This document shows, in pieces, positions 35,958 to 50,700 of a stretch of 64,000 nucleotides of DNA. Under the pieces are notes generated by a model that was given only the letters and a program-made list of their open reading frames with translations, did no database searches and had not been told where the DNA came from. The stretch spans positions 32,293,004-32,357,003 of the forward strand of contig OX381710.1 in NCBI GenBank assembly GCA_947462335.1. The letters are read 5' to 3'. Numbering within the stretch: the stretch's first letter is position 1; every line of letters begins with the position of its first letter. Origin of the DNA: Harmothoe impar (lineage: Eukaryota > Annelida > Polychaeta > Phyllodocida > Polynoidae). A program made the translations under genes and the position numbers.

Positions 35958-38900
35958 ATGTTTCGTCGCAGCGCTTGTCGTGAGTTTTAATCGATATTTA
36001 GAATTATTAATAGATATCTGCTTCTAAGGGTGAATGTCTACTGATGTAAGCATGACAACCCATAGATCCCATCATTATAATAAGTTTATTTATGTGTATA
36101 GGCCTAGTGTCTGTCCAAAAACCAGGCCAGGGTCAGCTAGGACTCCGGGCATCAACACACACAGACTCACAGTCACAGTGACACTGACAGTTGACACACC
36201 ATTATGACCATAGTCAGTTTGAACCTAGACTACCTGTCCTCTGACAGCAGTGTCCAGCATCTATCTAGCCAGGTTGATTGCCTCGTAGCAGGTTGCCATC
36301 CTGCCATCGAACCCAACAAGAAGCATCCAATACAATATTCCATCCTCCCTTGACCCTGTAACCTGTTGTTTAGGCCACACCCCAAAAAAAATTGGGTCAA
36401 TGGATTTCACTTTTGAGAAAATGGTGCGATTTTTTTTTTCATTTAAAGATTTTTTTTTGTCAATGGTGAATGGATTTTTGTCATGGAAAAGTGAAGCGAT
36501 TTTGTTTTAACCATTAAAGTCTGATAAAAGTTTGTGAACTCAGTGAAATCCATTGACAAACATATTTTTTTGGTGTGGCCTAGGGGAGTGGTACGTTTTT
36601 AACATCGGGGGGGGGGGGGGAGGTAGATTAGATGGGGGGTGGGAACCAAAAGAAATTGGACCCCTTGTCCTTGAAGCGGGGATGACCAAAAATGGATCTC
36701 TCCTGATGGTGGGACCAAAGAAAATTGCACCCCTTTTTAGCGAAAAAGCTAGCGCGTCACTATAGCTCAATTTCAACCTGCTTCGGCGGGGGGGGGGGGG
36801 GGCAAACAAATTCTGACCCACTCGTGCAAAAATCCACCGAACCCGCTATTGTATTTCACATTTCATATTTCAAGGCTTTGAATAAATTTCACTGTTCACA
36901 CTCAAATACCCATTGAGAACTGATAAGCTATCTCAAGAACGGACTGCTAGAGGTACAGTAAAACAACTCACAGATTCTGAAATCCTTGGTCATTTTTACA
37001 TTGGGATTTGAAATATGGTGAACATTGACAAAGGGAGGATACCCGAAAATAAAAAAAGATAGGACTGTCATTGACTCAGGGTAACTGAGTAATACTAAAC
37101 GACCCAACCAAGGTTTAAGACGTTTTTGTTACATGGGAGAAGTGCTGTCATTCAATGTCCATGGCCCACAGCCATTAGATAAGATCATGGAGAGACAGGC
37201 AAGATCGGGGGACAAATGTTTCCTTCGAAAAGAAATGTGAAATGTCTTTCCTTCTGCATGAAATTGAGCTGCGATCTTTAGGTACTGATTTCTCTCTTTC
37301 ACATAAACTCTTAAGTACTGTTAAATTGCTACCCTCTAAATGAAAGTTACATAGGGTTCAATGTTAAACCAAAGATAGAAATCCTATTTTCACCCACAGA
37401 GCCTCATATTTCTCTCTTTACATACAGGAATGCCATCTACTACAGTAGAAATACCCTCATATACACAGAAAAAACCCATCTAGGTTCTTTAATTTAGATT
37501 TAAATGCAGGACACAAAAGCAAAGCAAAAGAACATGCCAGATCTCAACGTATGCAGAGCGAAATTGTACCACCCATATGTTCTCCGTTTATAGGCAGTAT
37601 TCCACTGACGTCGGTCGGCCGAGATTCCGCCATCCGATAAAAGTCTACAATGTTAAACGTATGGGAATCTTGGCCGATTTACGTCAGTGGAATACTCGCT
37701 TATTGTTGAATCGACTCGCTTTTTGATAGGGACAAAAGGCGGTACATGCCCGCGGCCTGCAAGTGCAACAGTCGCCCACACCCACCTGCACACTCACACC
37801 CACCTGCTCTCTCACAGCCACCTGCTCACCCATACCCACCTGCTGGCCTGTTATGGAATAACATACATGTATGACACATGACTTGAGGGTACTTTTTAAC
37901 AAGGAATTCATTTCTGATGCCAGAATTGACCAATGAATGATTATAAGGGAGGGTTATATCTAAGTACATGATAAGCTACAAATCCAGCTTACCCTGAGTC
38001 ATCTGTGAGGTCACTCACACGCTCAATCTTGTTTACTATGGTGACAGATAGGGACCCGTGGAGACCGGTGTTGGAGTGTTATCCCTACATCATATAGTAT
38101 ATTACAACTATCCGAGTTTAAGACACTAGCTACATTTTGAATTGGTTTTCTTTTTTTTTTCAGGTTTATTTGGCCTGCTGGCACGGGCTGAACGCAAGGC
38201 ATGCCAGCATCCAGTCCGGAGCTTTGGTCAGCCTGCAGCGCAGACCCACCCCCACCTACTGCAGGAGGGCGAAGTCACCCCGGGGATCACCGTTGCAGAG
38301 TACCAGGACAGGAGAAGGACACTCGTGCAGAGAGTCATCCAAAGTCCACTCTCACGAAACCACGACAAGCACATAATCATTGTCCCCTCCTCCACCAAAA
38401 TGATCATGTCAAATGACATCCCTTACCCATTCAGGCAGAACACAGATTTTCTGTATTTGTGTGGCTTCCTGGAGCCTAACAGTATGCTCATCCTCGAGTC
38501 TTCAGCATCTATGTCAGACTATACATCCACACTCTTTGTGCCAAAGCGAGACCCTACCAAGGAACTGTGGGAGGGGGCACGGTCCGGTGTAGATGGCTCG
38601 GTTGAAATCACAGGTGTCGACAGTGCATATAATACTGATGAATTAGAACGGTACCTTAGCAAATATTCAACTAGCAACTCAAACTTTATAACCTGGTATG
38701 ACTCACATAAACCGGCCCATGTGGAGTTCCATTTTCGATACATCACACAATTCTTAAAGGATCAGCAAGTAGAATCACCTAGAAAGTTGATTCAATCCCA
38801 GCGATGGATTAAATCTCTAGCCGAGATTGCACTGATGCAGAAGTCATGTGATATTGCTAGTCATGCCATCCGAGAGACGATGAGATTCTCCCATCCTGGT

Positions 38901-41086
38901 GTGAGTTACATTTTGATTACCGAGTACCAGTGTTCATGATTTTAATACTTTTACCGCCAAACACACATAAATGTGCATATCTACATTGCGTGTAAATTCA
39001 TTTAGGCATAAGTACCTGGATATTTTTGTAGTACCAGTCAGAAAGTATTTGTGATATTAATGTTTCCCATCTCTGTGTCTAGGTAAATGAAGCACACTTA
39101 CAGGCCAAGATGGACTTTGAATGCCGCCTCCAAGATGCAGAGTACCTCGCTTATCCTCCCGTTGTTGCAGGTATGATTTAACATCTCTGTTAACCCAATG
39201 GACCAAATGGAAATAGTTATTTATGACATATCTCAAATTACCGTAACTTCTACTGTAAATTATCTATTATTCTATATAATACAATATTGTGACCAGGGAT
39301 AATTTCAGCATACCTTTAAGATATACAGATTCCCTGTTTCCATGTTTCTTCATAAAAGATGGTGAAACTATTTCATTTTTTATTGTCCATAGGTGGTAAC
39401 CGGGCAAACACCATCCACTATATAAACAATAACCAGATCGTGGCGGACGGCGAGATGGTGCTCATGGATGCCGGGTGCGAATATCATGGCTATGCAAGCG
39501 ACATTACCCGGACATGGCCCGTCTCAGGTATGAAACCAGCGTTTAACATTTTCTCATGAGATTTAACTAATTTTTGATAATTCACTGGTTCTCCATGCAT
39601 TATCATAGCATGCAGGCCCTGAGCAATCTCCAGAAGTGGCTAAAGTTAAGTAATAAACATTGGTATAGAAGAGTGCGGTCACGCTGGTATCTGCAATGGA
39701 AAAGTTGTAGGCTGACCAGCAAAGTCATGCGTTAGCTCTGTCAGAGCCAGTAGTAGATCACCAAGGCCTGCGTGCAAGCTGGCCGGCACAGGTGGGGACC
39801 AGCGAATTTAGATAAAAGGCAGTTGTAAATTGTTGGGTGACATACTCGGATTGTGTGGATCCCCAATTTAGGGCTATCCACACAGAGGCATGGAAGACTC
39901 TATTCATGCATTCTATTGAGCTGGAATAAGTCCTATAAAGTTAAGAATACATGTCCATGCTGTCGCTGAAATTAGCCATCATTGCCACCACAAAGCTACC
40001 AATAAAAGGATCCCTGTCATTTAACTATTACCCCTTTATCTGCACATTATAGGCTCCTTCTCCTCCCCTCAACGTGATATATACGAGGCTCTACTGGAGG
40101 TCAATGAGAAGTGTATCGCCCTGGCTGTAGCAAACAACTCAGTCGAGTCCATCTTCCTCAAGATGCTTGACCTGCTCGGTGATCAGCTGCAGCGACTCGG
40201 CATCATCCCCAAAACCATTCTCCCAGATGAGAGACAAAGGGTGAGTGCCTAAAGAATTTTTGATTTTTTATTTTTTATTTTTATAAAATACCCATTCGAC
40301 ATAAAATATTATGGTGTGATGTTCTCAAATGTCTATCGCTTATCCTCTTTAGTATTGCTGCCAATCCGGAATCAATTGATAGCGTTATCAATTTTGAAAT
40401 AATTGAAATCAAATGATATAAATGATGTAACAATAATTCAAATAATAACAACTTGAAAAGAACAATTGTGCGTCTTTCTGTGTACTGTATTACAACGGTG
40501 TTTTGCAGTACGCACGGACGTTCTGCCCGCACCATGTGAGTCACTATCTGGGTATGGATGTACACGACACAGACGAGATGCCGCGTAACGTTAACCTCAG
40601 ACCAGGCATGGTCATAACCATAGAACCAGGTACGACTCTTCCACTCAAATAGTAAATCAAAGTCTGCATCAGTGTTCCACTGCGAATCCATTGCAATCCA
40701 TATAATAACTCATTCGGCATGGGATGGGTCGCATAAAACCATATACACACAGTTGGTCAGACATTTTAGCTATTGCCACAGTTCAGAAACTCATGTTTTC
40801 TTACTACAACAAAAAATTGAGTTATATATTTTATACCATAAGTGCACCTGTATGGGATATGTTTCATCAGCTAGATATTAAATGTAGAGAATACAAGTAC
40901 TGTATTTGGCATTTGGCCCTAGGTATCTACATCCCCCACACTAAGACGGGTGTGCCGGCTGAGCTCCGTGGGATGGGAGCGCGTATCGAGGACAACATTC
41001 TGATTACGGCGGATGTACCCGTAAACATGACAGCCGACTGCCCCAAACACCCAGACCTAGTCCAACAAGCTGTCCGCGGCAGCTGA
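35958..41086 (+). CDS. XPNPEP3: Xaa-Pro aminopeptidase 3, mitochondrial
   Basis: A metallopeptidase (M24B) that removes N-terminal residues before proline, in mitochondria. Seven exons join in phase: 35958-35979, 38164-38900, 39083-39170, 39393-39527, 40053-40240, 40509-40629 and 40923-41086, giving 484 residues (human 507). The N-terminus [19 protein letters not shown] is Arg-rich and lacks acidic residues before E18, as in a mitochondrial presequence. Residues about 50-190 are the aminopeptidase-P N-domain ([35 protein letters not shown]). The pita-bread catalytic domain follows. The five metal ligands are all present: D308 (LMDAGCE), D319 (SDITRTWP), H402 ([11 protein letters not shown]), E429 (TIEPG) and E453 (RIEDN). 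A possible polyadenylation signal ATTAAA is at 41241. It is head-to-head with ST13. Confidence 0.94.
36585..36830. repeat. G-rich dispersed repeat, XPNPEP3 intron 1
   Basis: Two poly-G runs (near 36608 and 36788) enclose phrases such as AAATTGCACCCC and TTAGCGAAAAAGCTAGCGCG. These resemble the interior of the MITE-like cluster at 34.6-35.2 kb, but no terminal repeats were found. Confidence 0.35.
37596..37696. mobile_element. Foldback MITE of about 100 bp
   Basis: AGTATTCCACTGACGT at 37596 is the exact inverse of ACGTCAGTGGAATACT at 37681-37696. The similarity extends inward with a few mismatches to about 33 bp per arm (GGCCGAGATTCC against GGAATCTTGGCC). It lies in XPNPEP3 intron 1. No coding capacity; the superfamily is not determined. 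Confidence 0.65.
37708..37852. repeat. Third copy of the CTCGCTTTTTG / CACCTGC element
   Basis: Starts GACTCGCTTTTTG and runs into about five units such as CCCACACCCACCTGC and CTCACAGCCACCTGC, like the two copies at 30.3-30.76 kb. Confidence 0.6.
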
Positions 41087-44000
41087 TCTACATCGACATA
41101 GACAGTGATTTCTATCTGTAATCCCAGGAAAGGAATATTTCACAATCTGAGACTAATGTTGAAGAAAGGAAGTGGACAAGCAGACACATGTACATAAATA
41201 TATAAAATATGCACATCTTTAATTCCATTGTAAATTATCAATTAAAATCCAAGTGCCTTGTCAGTCAAAACTAGTCGAGCTAGGGGGGATACAACTGCTC
41301 GCTTCTCGAAGTGAACACTCAATGACGGTTAAGGCCTTTGGCCGTGACGTCATTTAAAAACAAAGGGGGGGGGGATCTGAAATAAGATGTGATTTTCAGC
41401 ATTTCTTGCATTGACAAAACTCCCCAGAATTTGGCAATTATAATTCGTCAAGTGTGAATTATATTGATAGTATTTAAAGGTACTTTCTTACAGGTACAAT
41501 AGGTATAAATGCATTCACATTCGTATGGAAAGAAAACTGATAATCATGATTTCGTAGGCATTTCTAACAGTAGTGTGTAGAATGACATCCAGACAAGCTT
41601 GTTCTTTGTATATACATGTGTAGCTGTGCAAAGGGAAGGCCGAGTCTGTACTCTCTACATGTATTATATAAACTACCAATGAGGTAGAACAGAATATACT
41701 CAAAGGTGCTCACTGAAATACTCGGCTAATATTGAGTATCTCCTGCTAATTCCTACCGGTAATTTAAATCACAAAGTATTATCCCTAGATTGATGATTAA
41801 TTTATAATACGAATCGAATTACGTGTGCAATCTCGATTAAAAAAAATGAAACAAACTTGTTCTGTTTATAATTTGCTTTTATATGACTGATCCTTTTCAT
41901 TCCTCCTGATTGTATCGGATGCTTTACATTTTACTTAACAGTGACGAACTCATCAAACAGAAGGAATTACCCACTGCAAAGATCTAAAGTAATCCCACTG
42001 GTAATCCTTAGGCCACTTGAAAACCATTATCAGCTTTGCGGATACTTTTTGAGGGAAAAGGGTGAGGGCGGGAGAAACAAGGAGTTCAGACTGATTTGAG
42101 TGGATCTCTGTGTTTATTTCATGTGAATGTTGATCAATTCCATTTTAAAACGACATTTAAAGATTGGTTTCACAACTATACCGTGGAGAATGAGCATCAG
42201 TTTCTCCACGGGGGTGTGGAGAACGGCCGTTCTAGTAGTAACTTTGTTTATCCACATGGAATAAATTGCAATTTTATTGCTGATATTTTGCTCCATGTGG
42301 CCATTTTGGGATACTTTTTTTTTCTAAAAAGATGAAAAATAGAACCAATGCGGCCCGTTTCAAAGGATCCGCGCGGTATCTGCAAAGCTGATAATTGTTT
42401 TTAAGTCACCTTAGAAAAGCCAGGCATGGGATTCTTCCGGATTTCCGGAGCCCAAAAGGGTCATCCCTGTGATTGGTGCAAATCCAATAAAAGAATATTT
42501 TAACATTAATAAGGGGAGGGGGGGGGGTCTTCTCTAGAGGGCTCCATGCCATGCAATGTATACAAAATGGCCCCCAGATAACGTCTTTTGGCTGCTTTTT
42601 GGATTTTTCCTCAAAACCTAATCCCATGCCTGAAGAGCGCCAGCAGAGATAGAGCTGACAAATTATGGAATAGCCCCTCCCCCCCCCCCCCCTGTAACTA
42701 AGGCAAAGCGGGACCCCTGCCTACTGAACCATGAAGCTTTGTCCTTTGACGTCAATACAAGGATATATATAATGACTTTTTATATATCATTTTATTGCGC
42801 TCATTAATGTTTACAAATTTATCCTGTAAAGAAATGGCAGTTTTCCTTTGCATTATAGTGAAAGAGCTAATACATGTAGCTATGAAAGTACATACGTAGA
42901 TGCATGACCCTCGCTTTCCGCTCGGCCAAAGTGCCGGAGGGATATTAAAACCTAACAGGACTTCAGTTTGAGATAATTTCACAAATATCATGTTATGTTA
43001 TATGTTTATTTGCATTCATCATTCTTTCATCTAAAATACTAACACTGGATTGAACTCACCTAAATATTACCTGGTGTATTAAGAAACAGTGATATTCTAA
43101 ATTCCTGTTTAAAGGTAACTAATATCCCCCCTATTTATTGGTTACATACATTGTACACCTGTAATATGTATCCAATCAGCGGTGCCCTAATACAACCACT
43201 GAGAAGACTGGGTTCAGTGGTACTAAAACATACCACTGTGGAAACGTATTTATTTGTAAACAAGATTTATTGCGGATAAGTCATTTATTGCCAGCTGGTG
43301 AGGGGGACGGGGGCTTGGAGGATATATGGGTGCAAAGTCCAGATCGCTTAAAGGCTAAGACTTCTCAAACCAAATCGTAAAATCCTCTGGCAGGGTTGTT
43401 GAGTTTATATAACACCTCAGTTAAGTTTAGAATCGCCCAAGCACAATCCCTGAGGTCCAGGCATGTCCTAGCCCTGAAGGATCGTATTCCCTAGCAAAGT
43501 ACCCCAAAAATAATGGCTCAGGCAACCAACAAATAGGATGCTGGTTGTTCCCTTCCAGCAATTCACTGCTCTACATAAGTTGCACTGGTGTGACCAGCAG
43601 TTAGACTATGCCAGTGGTAGTATACAATACTATCTATACCCACCAGTGTACTGACTGTCTAGACTACCACTTGTGTGTCCACAGAAAACGGTATACTACC
43701 CCTTGAATAGACCCCATCCCATGGATGCGGTTAAAAGTAAACACTTAAATACACAAGGATTCCTTTCTGCATTGTGTATCCCTAGAAGCCTAGTTCAATA
43801 ATTAATTTAAGGAGGTCATGATAGATTTATCCTGGTTTTATAGAATGTTTCATACCAAGCCAAGCCTGATTCATGGTCCCCCTACCAATTTCACCCGACC
43901 AGGCTGGGTCAACTGGTTCAAGGTAATTATAGCCATAGGGGTGACAGACCACTACTACATGATCCACTCTCCTCCACTCTCAGAGATCGGCCCCTTTAAG

Positions 44001-44719
44001 ACTAATCGGTGGGGGAGTGGTGGTGGAAATAACTTTGGCTATGCTGAGAAAATCGACCGAGCCGCCCCCCCCCCCCCTTCCCGCTAGTTATAGATGACTC
44101 GTCCTTTAATCATATAAATTTTTTTGATTAACACATTTATTTACACGAAATGATGCATGTGGGATACAGAAATCTGTGTAATTATATATCGTCTCGGATA
44201 CATACATACCCTCACCTTACTCATAATAACAAATTTCAGACGATCCGAATAATCGGTGGGAACGCATTAGATATAATTCAACGACAAGTCTATATCTCAT
44301 TGGTTATCACCCGAACATAACAATTTCATTATAAAAATAGAACTATAAAAATATCTTCAAAAAACATGAATTACATTTCATTGATATGTATTACCAATTC
44401 TACCTATCTTTTTGTGATACTAGCGCCAGCAGTCTTACACATTAAAGAGATGTTTTTCACATCCTTGAAAGAATAAAATACAATGTTTGTTCAATCATGA
44501 ACAGGACATATATAACATTTCCCCATATTTGCATGCATAGGGTGTACAGTAATGTATTTCATGAAATTTATCAATGTGCCAAAATAATTTCTATCTAAAG
44601 TGGAAAGTAAGTATTCTCTTTTTGAAGCTACTGGTACTTCCTGTATTATCTTACACTTTTCATCACAGTTCTTTTTTTTCAAAGAGATTCTAACAACAAT
44701 GCGGTCTGTATTTTCAATA
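41087..44719. other. Convergent intergenic region and 3' untranslated ends
   Basis: XPNPEP3 and PPAT end tail-to-tail here. A polyadenylation signal for PPAT (TTTATT on plus, AATAAA on minus) is at 44136-44141. A diverged SINE-like copy occurs at 43874-43965. Other contents are G/C homopolymers (41365, 42515, 42675, 44065). No gene is supported. Confidence 0.45.
43874..43965 (-). repeat. SINE-like repeat, diverged copy 3
   Basis: Matches the elements at 611-749 and 1498-1636: CCTACCAATTTCACCCGACC, then CAGGCTGGGTCAACTGG, then AGGTAATTATAGCCA, then a stretch with GACCACTACTACATGATC. The 3' part has drifted and the right end is uncertain. Confidence 0.5.
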
Positions 44720-47700
44720 TCACCACGAAAGGTCGACTGGATATTCACCAGTGAGGCACGCTGTGCAGTGTCCAATGTTCTTCTCTTCTTTCTTCTCGAT
44801 ACCGCGTCCAATAGCCTTGTGCAATCCGTCCACTGAGAGGTACGCCAGACTGTCTGCTCCTGAAGTCAGGAAAATCAAAGAAATTTACAATAATATACTG
44901 CATCTAGAATATCAAGATATCCCAGGAAGATTTCCAACAACTGGGTGTTTATAAGTAAAGAATGGTTATATGCATATGTCTACATCATCTATACATTTTT
45001 GTTTGCATTAGGACGGCGAGTGAGCACCTACCGAGGTACTTGGCTAGTTCCTCAGGGTTCATCTTGTTGGCAATGAGCTCATCACGTGTTGGGATGTTGA
45101 TCCCCATGTAACATGGGTACTTCAGGGGCGGAGATGCCACGCGAATATGTACCTTAAAGTAAAACAATTTATTTAAAGCTTCATGTAATACTTTTTTTTA
45201 AATAGTCTTTTTTTGTTATCATAGGGATTTAATATCATTTTATGAGAAAATGTCAGGGAAAGGGTAGGAATTCCTAAGTGGAAAATGTGGCATCTGTAAA
45301 AAGAAAAATTAAAATAACATGAATATCAACCAATACACTTTCATACCCGAAACGATAAGAGCAAGCTCCAATCGGAGTATAAGAATTAAACAATGTGACT
45401 GTAATCTTGGCTTAAACTAAAGCGATGACCCATGATTCTACCAGTTCCTGACACAACATGGCATCTTGTGCCATTGTGTAATTATAAAATATAATACCAT
45501 GCGCCAGTATGTGACACATTGTGCTATGTGCTACCGTGTGGCTTTAAATAGCCTCATGTGACATGTTGTACCAGTTCCTCACCTCACTCGCTCCTGCACC
45601 CTTCAGCATCCGAATAATAGGGCCCATGGTGTTTCCACGAACAATCGAGTCATCGATGAGAATGATCCTCTTGCCTTTGAAGTTTTGAGTGAGTGGACCG
45701 AACTTCTTCGCCACACCAAGTTGACGAAGCCGCATGCTGGGTTGGATGAAGGTGCGACCTACGTACCTGTTCTTACACAACACCTCTATGTAGGGGATCC
45801 CAGTCTGCAACATAGATTGAGTATAGGCTAATTGTTACAACTACTACATGTAGTACTAATAAAACAGCTCGCTACCCAGCGATGCACCGCGCCCCAAGCA
45901 GGCCCCATCATAAGTTCTACCTTGGACTCAGAGTTGGAGATTGGAAATGCACGTTACGCCACTCCTACCCTATTTGTGATATGCTAAGGCATCCCCACCA
46001 TGCAGTATTCTGTGGCAGACGCACGTTCGAAATATAAAGCCGTGCATATACAAAAAGAAAAGAGAATAATATTAGTGTTTAATATACAAATACTATAATT
46101 ATAACACTTAAGTCTTGTTTTCAAACTTTTTTCCCGACAAATCGGGTGTTTTTAGGCAAATTTCACTTTTTTTGCGATTTCAAACTTTTTTCTCGCCAAA
46201 TCGGGTGTTTTTAGGCAAATTTCACTTTTTTGCGATTTCAAACTTCTTTCTCGCCAAATAGGGTGTTTGTAGGCAAATTTCACTTTTTTTGCGATTTTGA
46301 ACTTTTTTCTCGCCAAATACCGTGAAACCTTGGCTATAAGCCGACCTTGGCTATAAGCCGAATGTGAGTTTTGGGAGTAAAAATTTGGCTTATAACAAAA
46401 GTGCTTGAAATTTGTTTCCACTATGTTTCTACATTATTAAAACCTCGCCTATAAGCCGAATGGGAGTTTGGGGCTTAAAATTCGGCTTATAGCAAATAAA
46501 AACGCCAAATAAAATTCGGCTTATAGCCGAGGTTTTACGGTAGGGTGTTTTTAGGCAAATTTCACTTTTTCGCGATTTCACAATTTTTTCTCGTCAAATC
46601 GGGTGTTTTTAGGCAAATTTCACTTTTTTTGCAATTTCGATCTTTTTTCTCGCCAAATAGGGTGTTTTTAGGCAAATTTCGCCTTGTTGAAATTTGAATG
46701 CGATATACACATGTCCTACCCCCCCCCCCCCCCCCCCCTACGACACACACAGGCAGTAGCGGCTGCCGTGTCCAGAAACAAGGCAGGGTAACAGAGTGCA
46801 CTGCCACGAATGACTGACCTTCACCTTGTTTTGCAAAAAAAATTCACCAATATAACACAATACAGGTCAGTTATGTAATCCACCCACTTATCCACCTACT
46901 TGACAGCTGCTTGCCAGACATGCTGGCATATAGCCAGACATGCTGGCATATACATATGCAAAGATCAACAGCTACAAATTCACCTAAATACAAAATATTC
47001 CAACTTACATTTTTAAGAAATGATAATGCCCCAATCTTAACTCGCTACTGTAAAAGAATCTAAGCAGTATCTATTTAGGAAAGGTGTATAAAATGAGCAC
47101 AAAAAATACTGAATCCATGACCATGCTCCCCATAGGCTGCAGTGCTATAGCAGTGATTTACACAAAAAAAACAGCTGATTTTGCCACAAGATCATGAACT
47201 ACGACAAAACTATAAACCAAATCATTTCAAGCTGAACCAAAAAGATAGCTGAATATGTTGAGCACAGAATGGTCTGGAGATAAATTGAAAAATATCTTTT
47301 CATCAATAAGTATTTTGATGAACCAACACACCATATCACGGCAATCTGACTCACAGAGGACTGACTACATAAGAGAGTGCCTATCTATAGCACTATAGCA
47401 CTACAGCTCACCAAGGCACACTCTAAATATCAAGCATATTCCCTTTGAGGGTTATAAAGATAGGGTTTCATCAGATTATATGATTAATGTTCTGTAAAAA
47501 TGTAATGTACAATATAAATGAGGTGCAGTATTCTTACCTCTTCTGAGTAGCCCAGTGCTGAGGGTGTGGCTGATTCAGGCACAGTGCTCACCAGGTCTGC
47601 GGCTACTGGGCTCTCACGGGCCAGCTGGTTACCGCACCACTTACGGGCTGAATACACCATTTGTCCTGCAAGTCACCAAAATAATGAGTGAACCTGGGGT

Positions 47701-50700
47701 TTATATTACAAAGTGTTTAATAGGACATGTTTAGATTTAGTGGTAAGAAGTGAAAATTAAGAGTGGTACCATGGATGCTCTCGTATTACATTGTACCTGC
47801 ACTTGTGAAATGGTATATAAACTAAATCAAGGCGCACATAACAATTGGTTATAAATGAGAGCTTTATTGAAACAGATTAGTTTTTAGTTTTATCTTATTC
47901 CATTACGTATCCTTTTAACCCTTTAAGAACGGTATGATGCCTCAATGCATCATGCCCTCGGTCATCATGAATGATGATACATGAATGCAGCCCTGTCAAG
48001 TAACTCACCAGTGCTGCATTCAAGCATCATGCCGACTCTACGGGGCTGAGACATCCCTGAAGGGTGGGCATAATGCACCAATGCAGCACCAGTGAGTTAC
48101 GCATTGGTGCATCATAACGACACAGGTCGCCTTTTAGCGACATGCCGCCATGAAAGGGTTAATTAAACATCACATTCAATCAAATTAATTTCTAAATAAT
48201 TACCTTCAAATATACTATCCGGTCGAGCGAAGTAGACATACTCGAAGATGCAGAAAGCTGAGGGAACGTCCTTAGGGCGGGGCACAACCGCCATTGATTT
48301 GAAACCCTCCTTGGTGATTTTCACAATCTCCCCAGGTAGCACTTCACGGTAGTAGGACGCCCCGATGGACTGGAAGGAGCACGACTCGGAGGACACAATC
48401 CAGCCATCACACTCTTCGTCATCCACTAATTTCTGATTATTCCGAACTCCATTATATGAAGCTAGAAAGCGGAACAAATATTGATACTTTAAATAATTTG
48501 GAGATTCCTGTTCCTCCGCACGACCACGGAGTATAGACAAAAAAAAGACTTTTATGACTAGGCCAACAAATATAAAAGGTGTATTGCAGGTTGTTTGCAT
48601 GGTATAAAAAACTATGGTAGATACGGTAGGTCACTTTTTTTAAACTTAGGCCTCAAAACTACTTGACTTGGAACTACGGGACTGACTAGCAGACTAGCAA
48701 TTTGTGACTCGTAGAATAAATCGAATCTAAAATAGCTCCAAAATGGCCTAAAATATATATTTTTCAATTCAATATTGGAAGGAAAATGTCCGAAGTCGGG
48801 TCGGGTAACCTGAAACATACTTTCATATTTTGAGCCCTACCGGTGCAACAACAGTGTTAATCATTTAACATAACAATATCGGAATGCAGAGAACATGTGT
48901 ATCAAACAAACCTAGAGCATTCGATGTGAGGAGCTTTCCAAGGCAGAGGGGTCTGTTACCATAGGGATCTCGTACCGCGTAGACGGCATCTTTGTGCATG
49001 ATGATGAGTGAATAGGAGGCCCAGGTGTAGCTCATCAGGTTCTTGATTCTGTCACCAGAGGGAGGCACAGGTACAACATGTTATTTGTTACTGGGCTAGT
49101 ACAGTGTGCATATTTAAACTAGGTAAAATGGTAAATCATAAAAATCATCCTCTTTATTTTTTTTTAAATTCCGGCTTATCTTGTTTGATATGCTTGCCTT
49201 AGAATTGTATTTAATAGGATAACGATTTTTTATTAAATATACAACTTGAGCAACTTGATCTGGGATCATATTCGGCCATGTAATATATTTTGTAATATAT
49301 TTTGTAATATATTTTGATTGTAATCATCTTTATTGTTAAACTTCATGAAACTCCTTCTCATGTAAGTAAATATGCCGTACCTTGCCACCCAGTCGGGCCC
49401 ATTTGGTTCACCACATGGGGGTGGGCTGGCGATAAGTTGTGTGATAAGTTCCGAGTCAGACCCACACGACAAACCAACACCATGTTTCAATACCTACAAG
49501 TAAATATTTGGTTTCTATTCATACCCAAGTTTCAAAAATGTTTTCTGATTATAACGGTAAATGAATCAGCAAATGAGATAATGATTAATGGTAAATCGTG
49601 GTTCTATACCACGACAATCGTGCTTGGAAAGAGGACATTATGTGACATTGGAACTGTGAAATATTAAAACCACGTGGCATACTGGAATTGAAGAGGGAGT
49701 GTGGAAAATCATGAACATTCATCGCATGACGGAACGTATTTAAACTTAACGTCGACCGGCAAAGTATATTGACCGGAGTAGTATATTATTTGAATATGAA
49801 TCATTTAATTGCATATGTATTATACCATCAAAACACATGTAAGAGGATTGTTCGGGAAGAAAGCATCGAAAGACGCTATGTTCAATAAAGATTCAATTCA
49901 ATTCAATCATTATCATTCATATGATTTACCATTGTATTTGTAACATGCCTCCATTTATGGGACATGTTTAACACCAACTAGGATCCAAGATAAAAGACTA
50001 TTTTTATACAAAGGCCCATTCGAGGCATAGATATTAAGTTTTATATGAAAGATCACCACTAGAACTCATCTTACCTGTTGCTTGAGTGGGTTGGCATTGA
50101 CAAGTTCCCCATTATGAGCCACAGAAATAAGACCATGCAGCGTCTCCACAACAAACGGCTGACAATTGATCACTTCAGAGTCCCCAGCTGTTGAGTATCT
50201 TGTATGGCCTGGTAAATAATGGAAAGACATCGATATCTTTAAAATATGATTTTTTGTTTTTTTTTCAGTTATAAATGCTGCTGTTGGTACTGCAGTCATG
50301 AGTTTTGCATCATGATGATCATTTATTAAAACACTGTGCTACAGAGTGCTGAATGACCCTGACCAGGGAGTGTGTCTGTGGCGGGGGAGGGGGTGAAGGA
50401 TGAGGGGCCCACATGTCTGGTAGGTGTGCCTGGGGCGGGGGGGGGGGGGGTGAAGGATGAGGGGCCCACATGTCTGGTAGGTGTGCGGCGGGGGGGGGGT
50501 GAAGGATGAGGGGCCCACATGTCTGGTAGGTGTGCCTGGGGCAGGGGGGGGTCTGGTAAGTGTGCCTGGGGTAGGGGGGGGGCACATGTCTGGTAGGTGT
50601 GCCTGGGGCGGCGGGGGGGTCTGGTAAGTGTGCCTGGGGCGTGGGGGGGTGAGGGGGGGCCACATGTCTGGTAGGTGTGCCTACGGCGGGGGGGGTGAGG

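Noticed and set aside
36585..36830. Complete MITE in XPNPEP3 intron 1
   Set aside because: Interior resembles the GTGTTCATTTAT family, but no terminal inverted repeats or target duplication were found.
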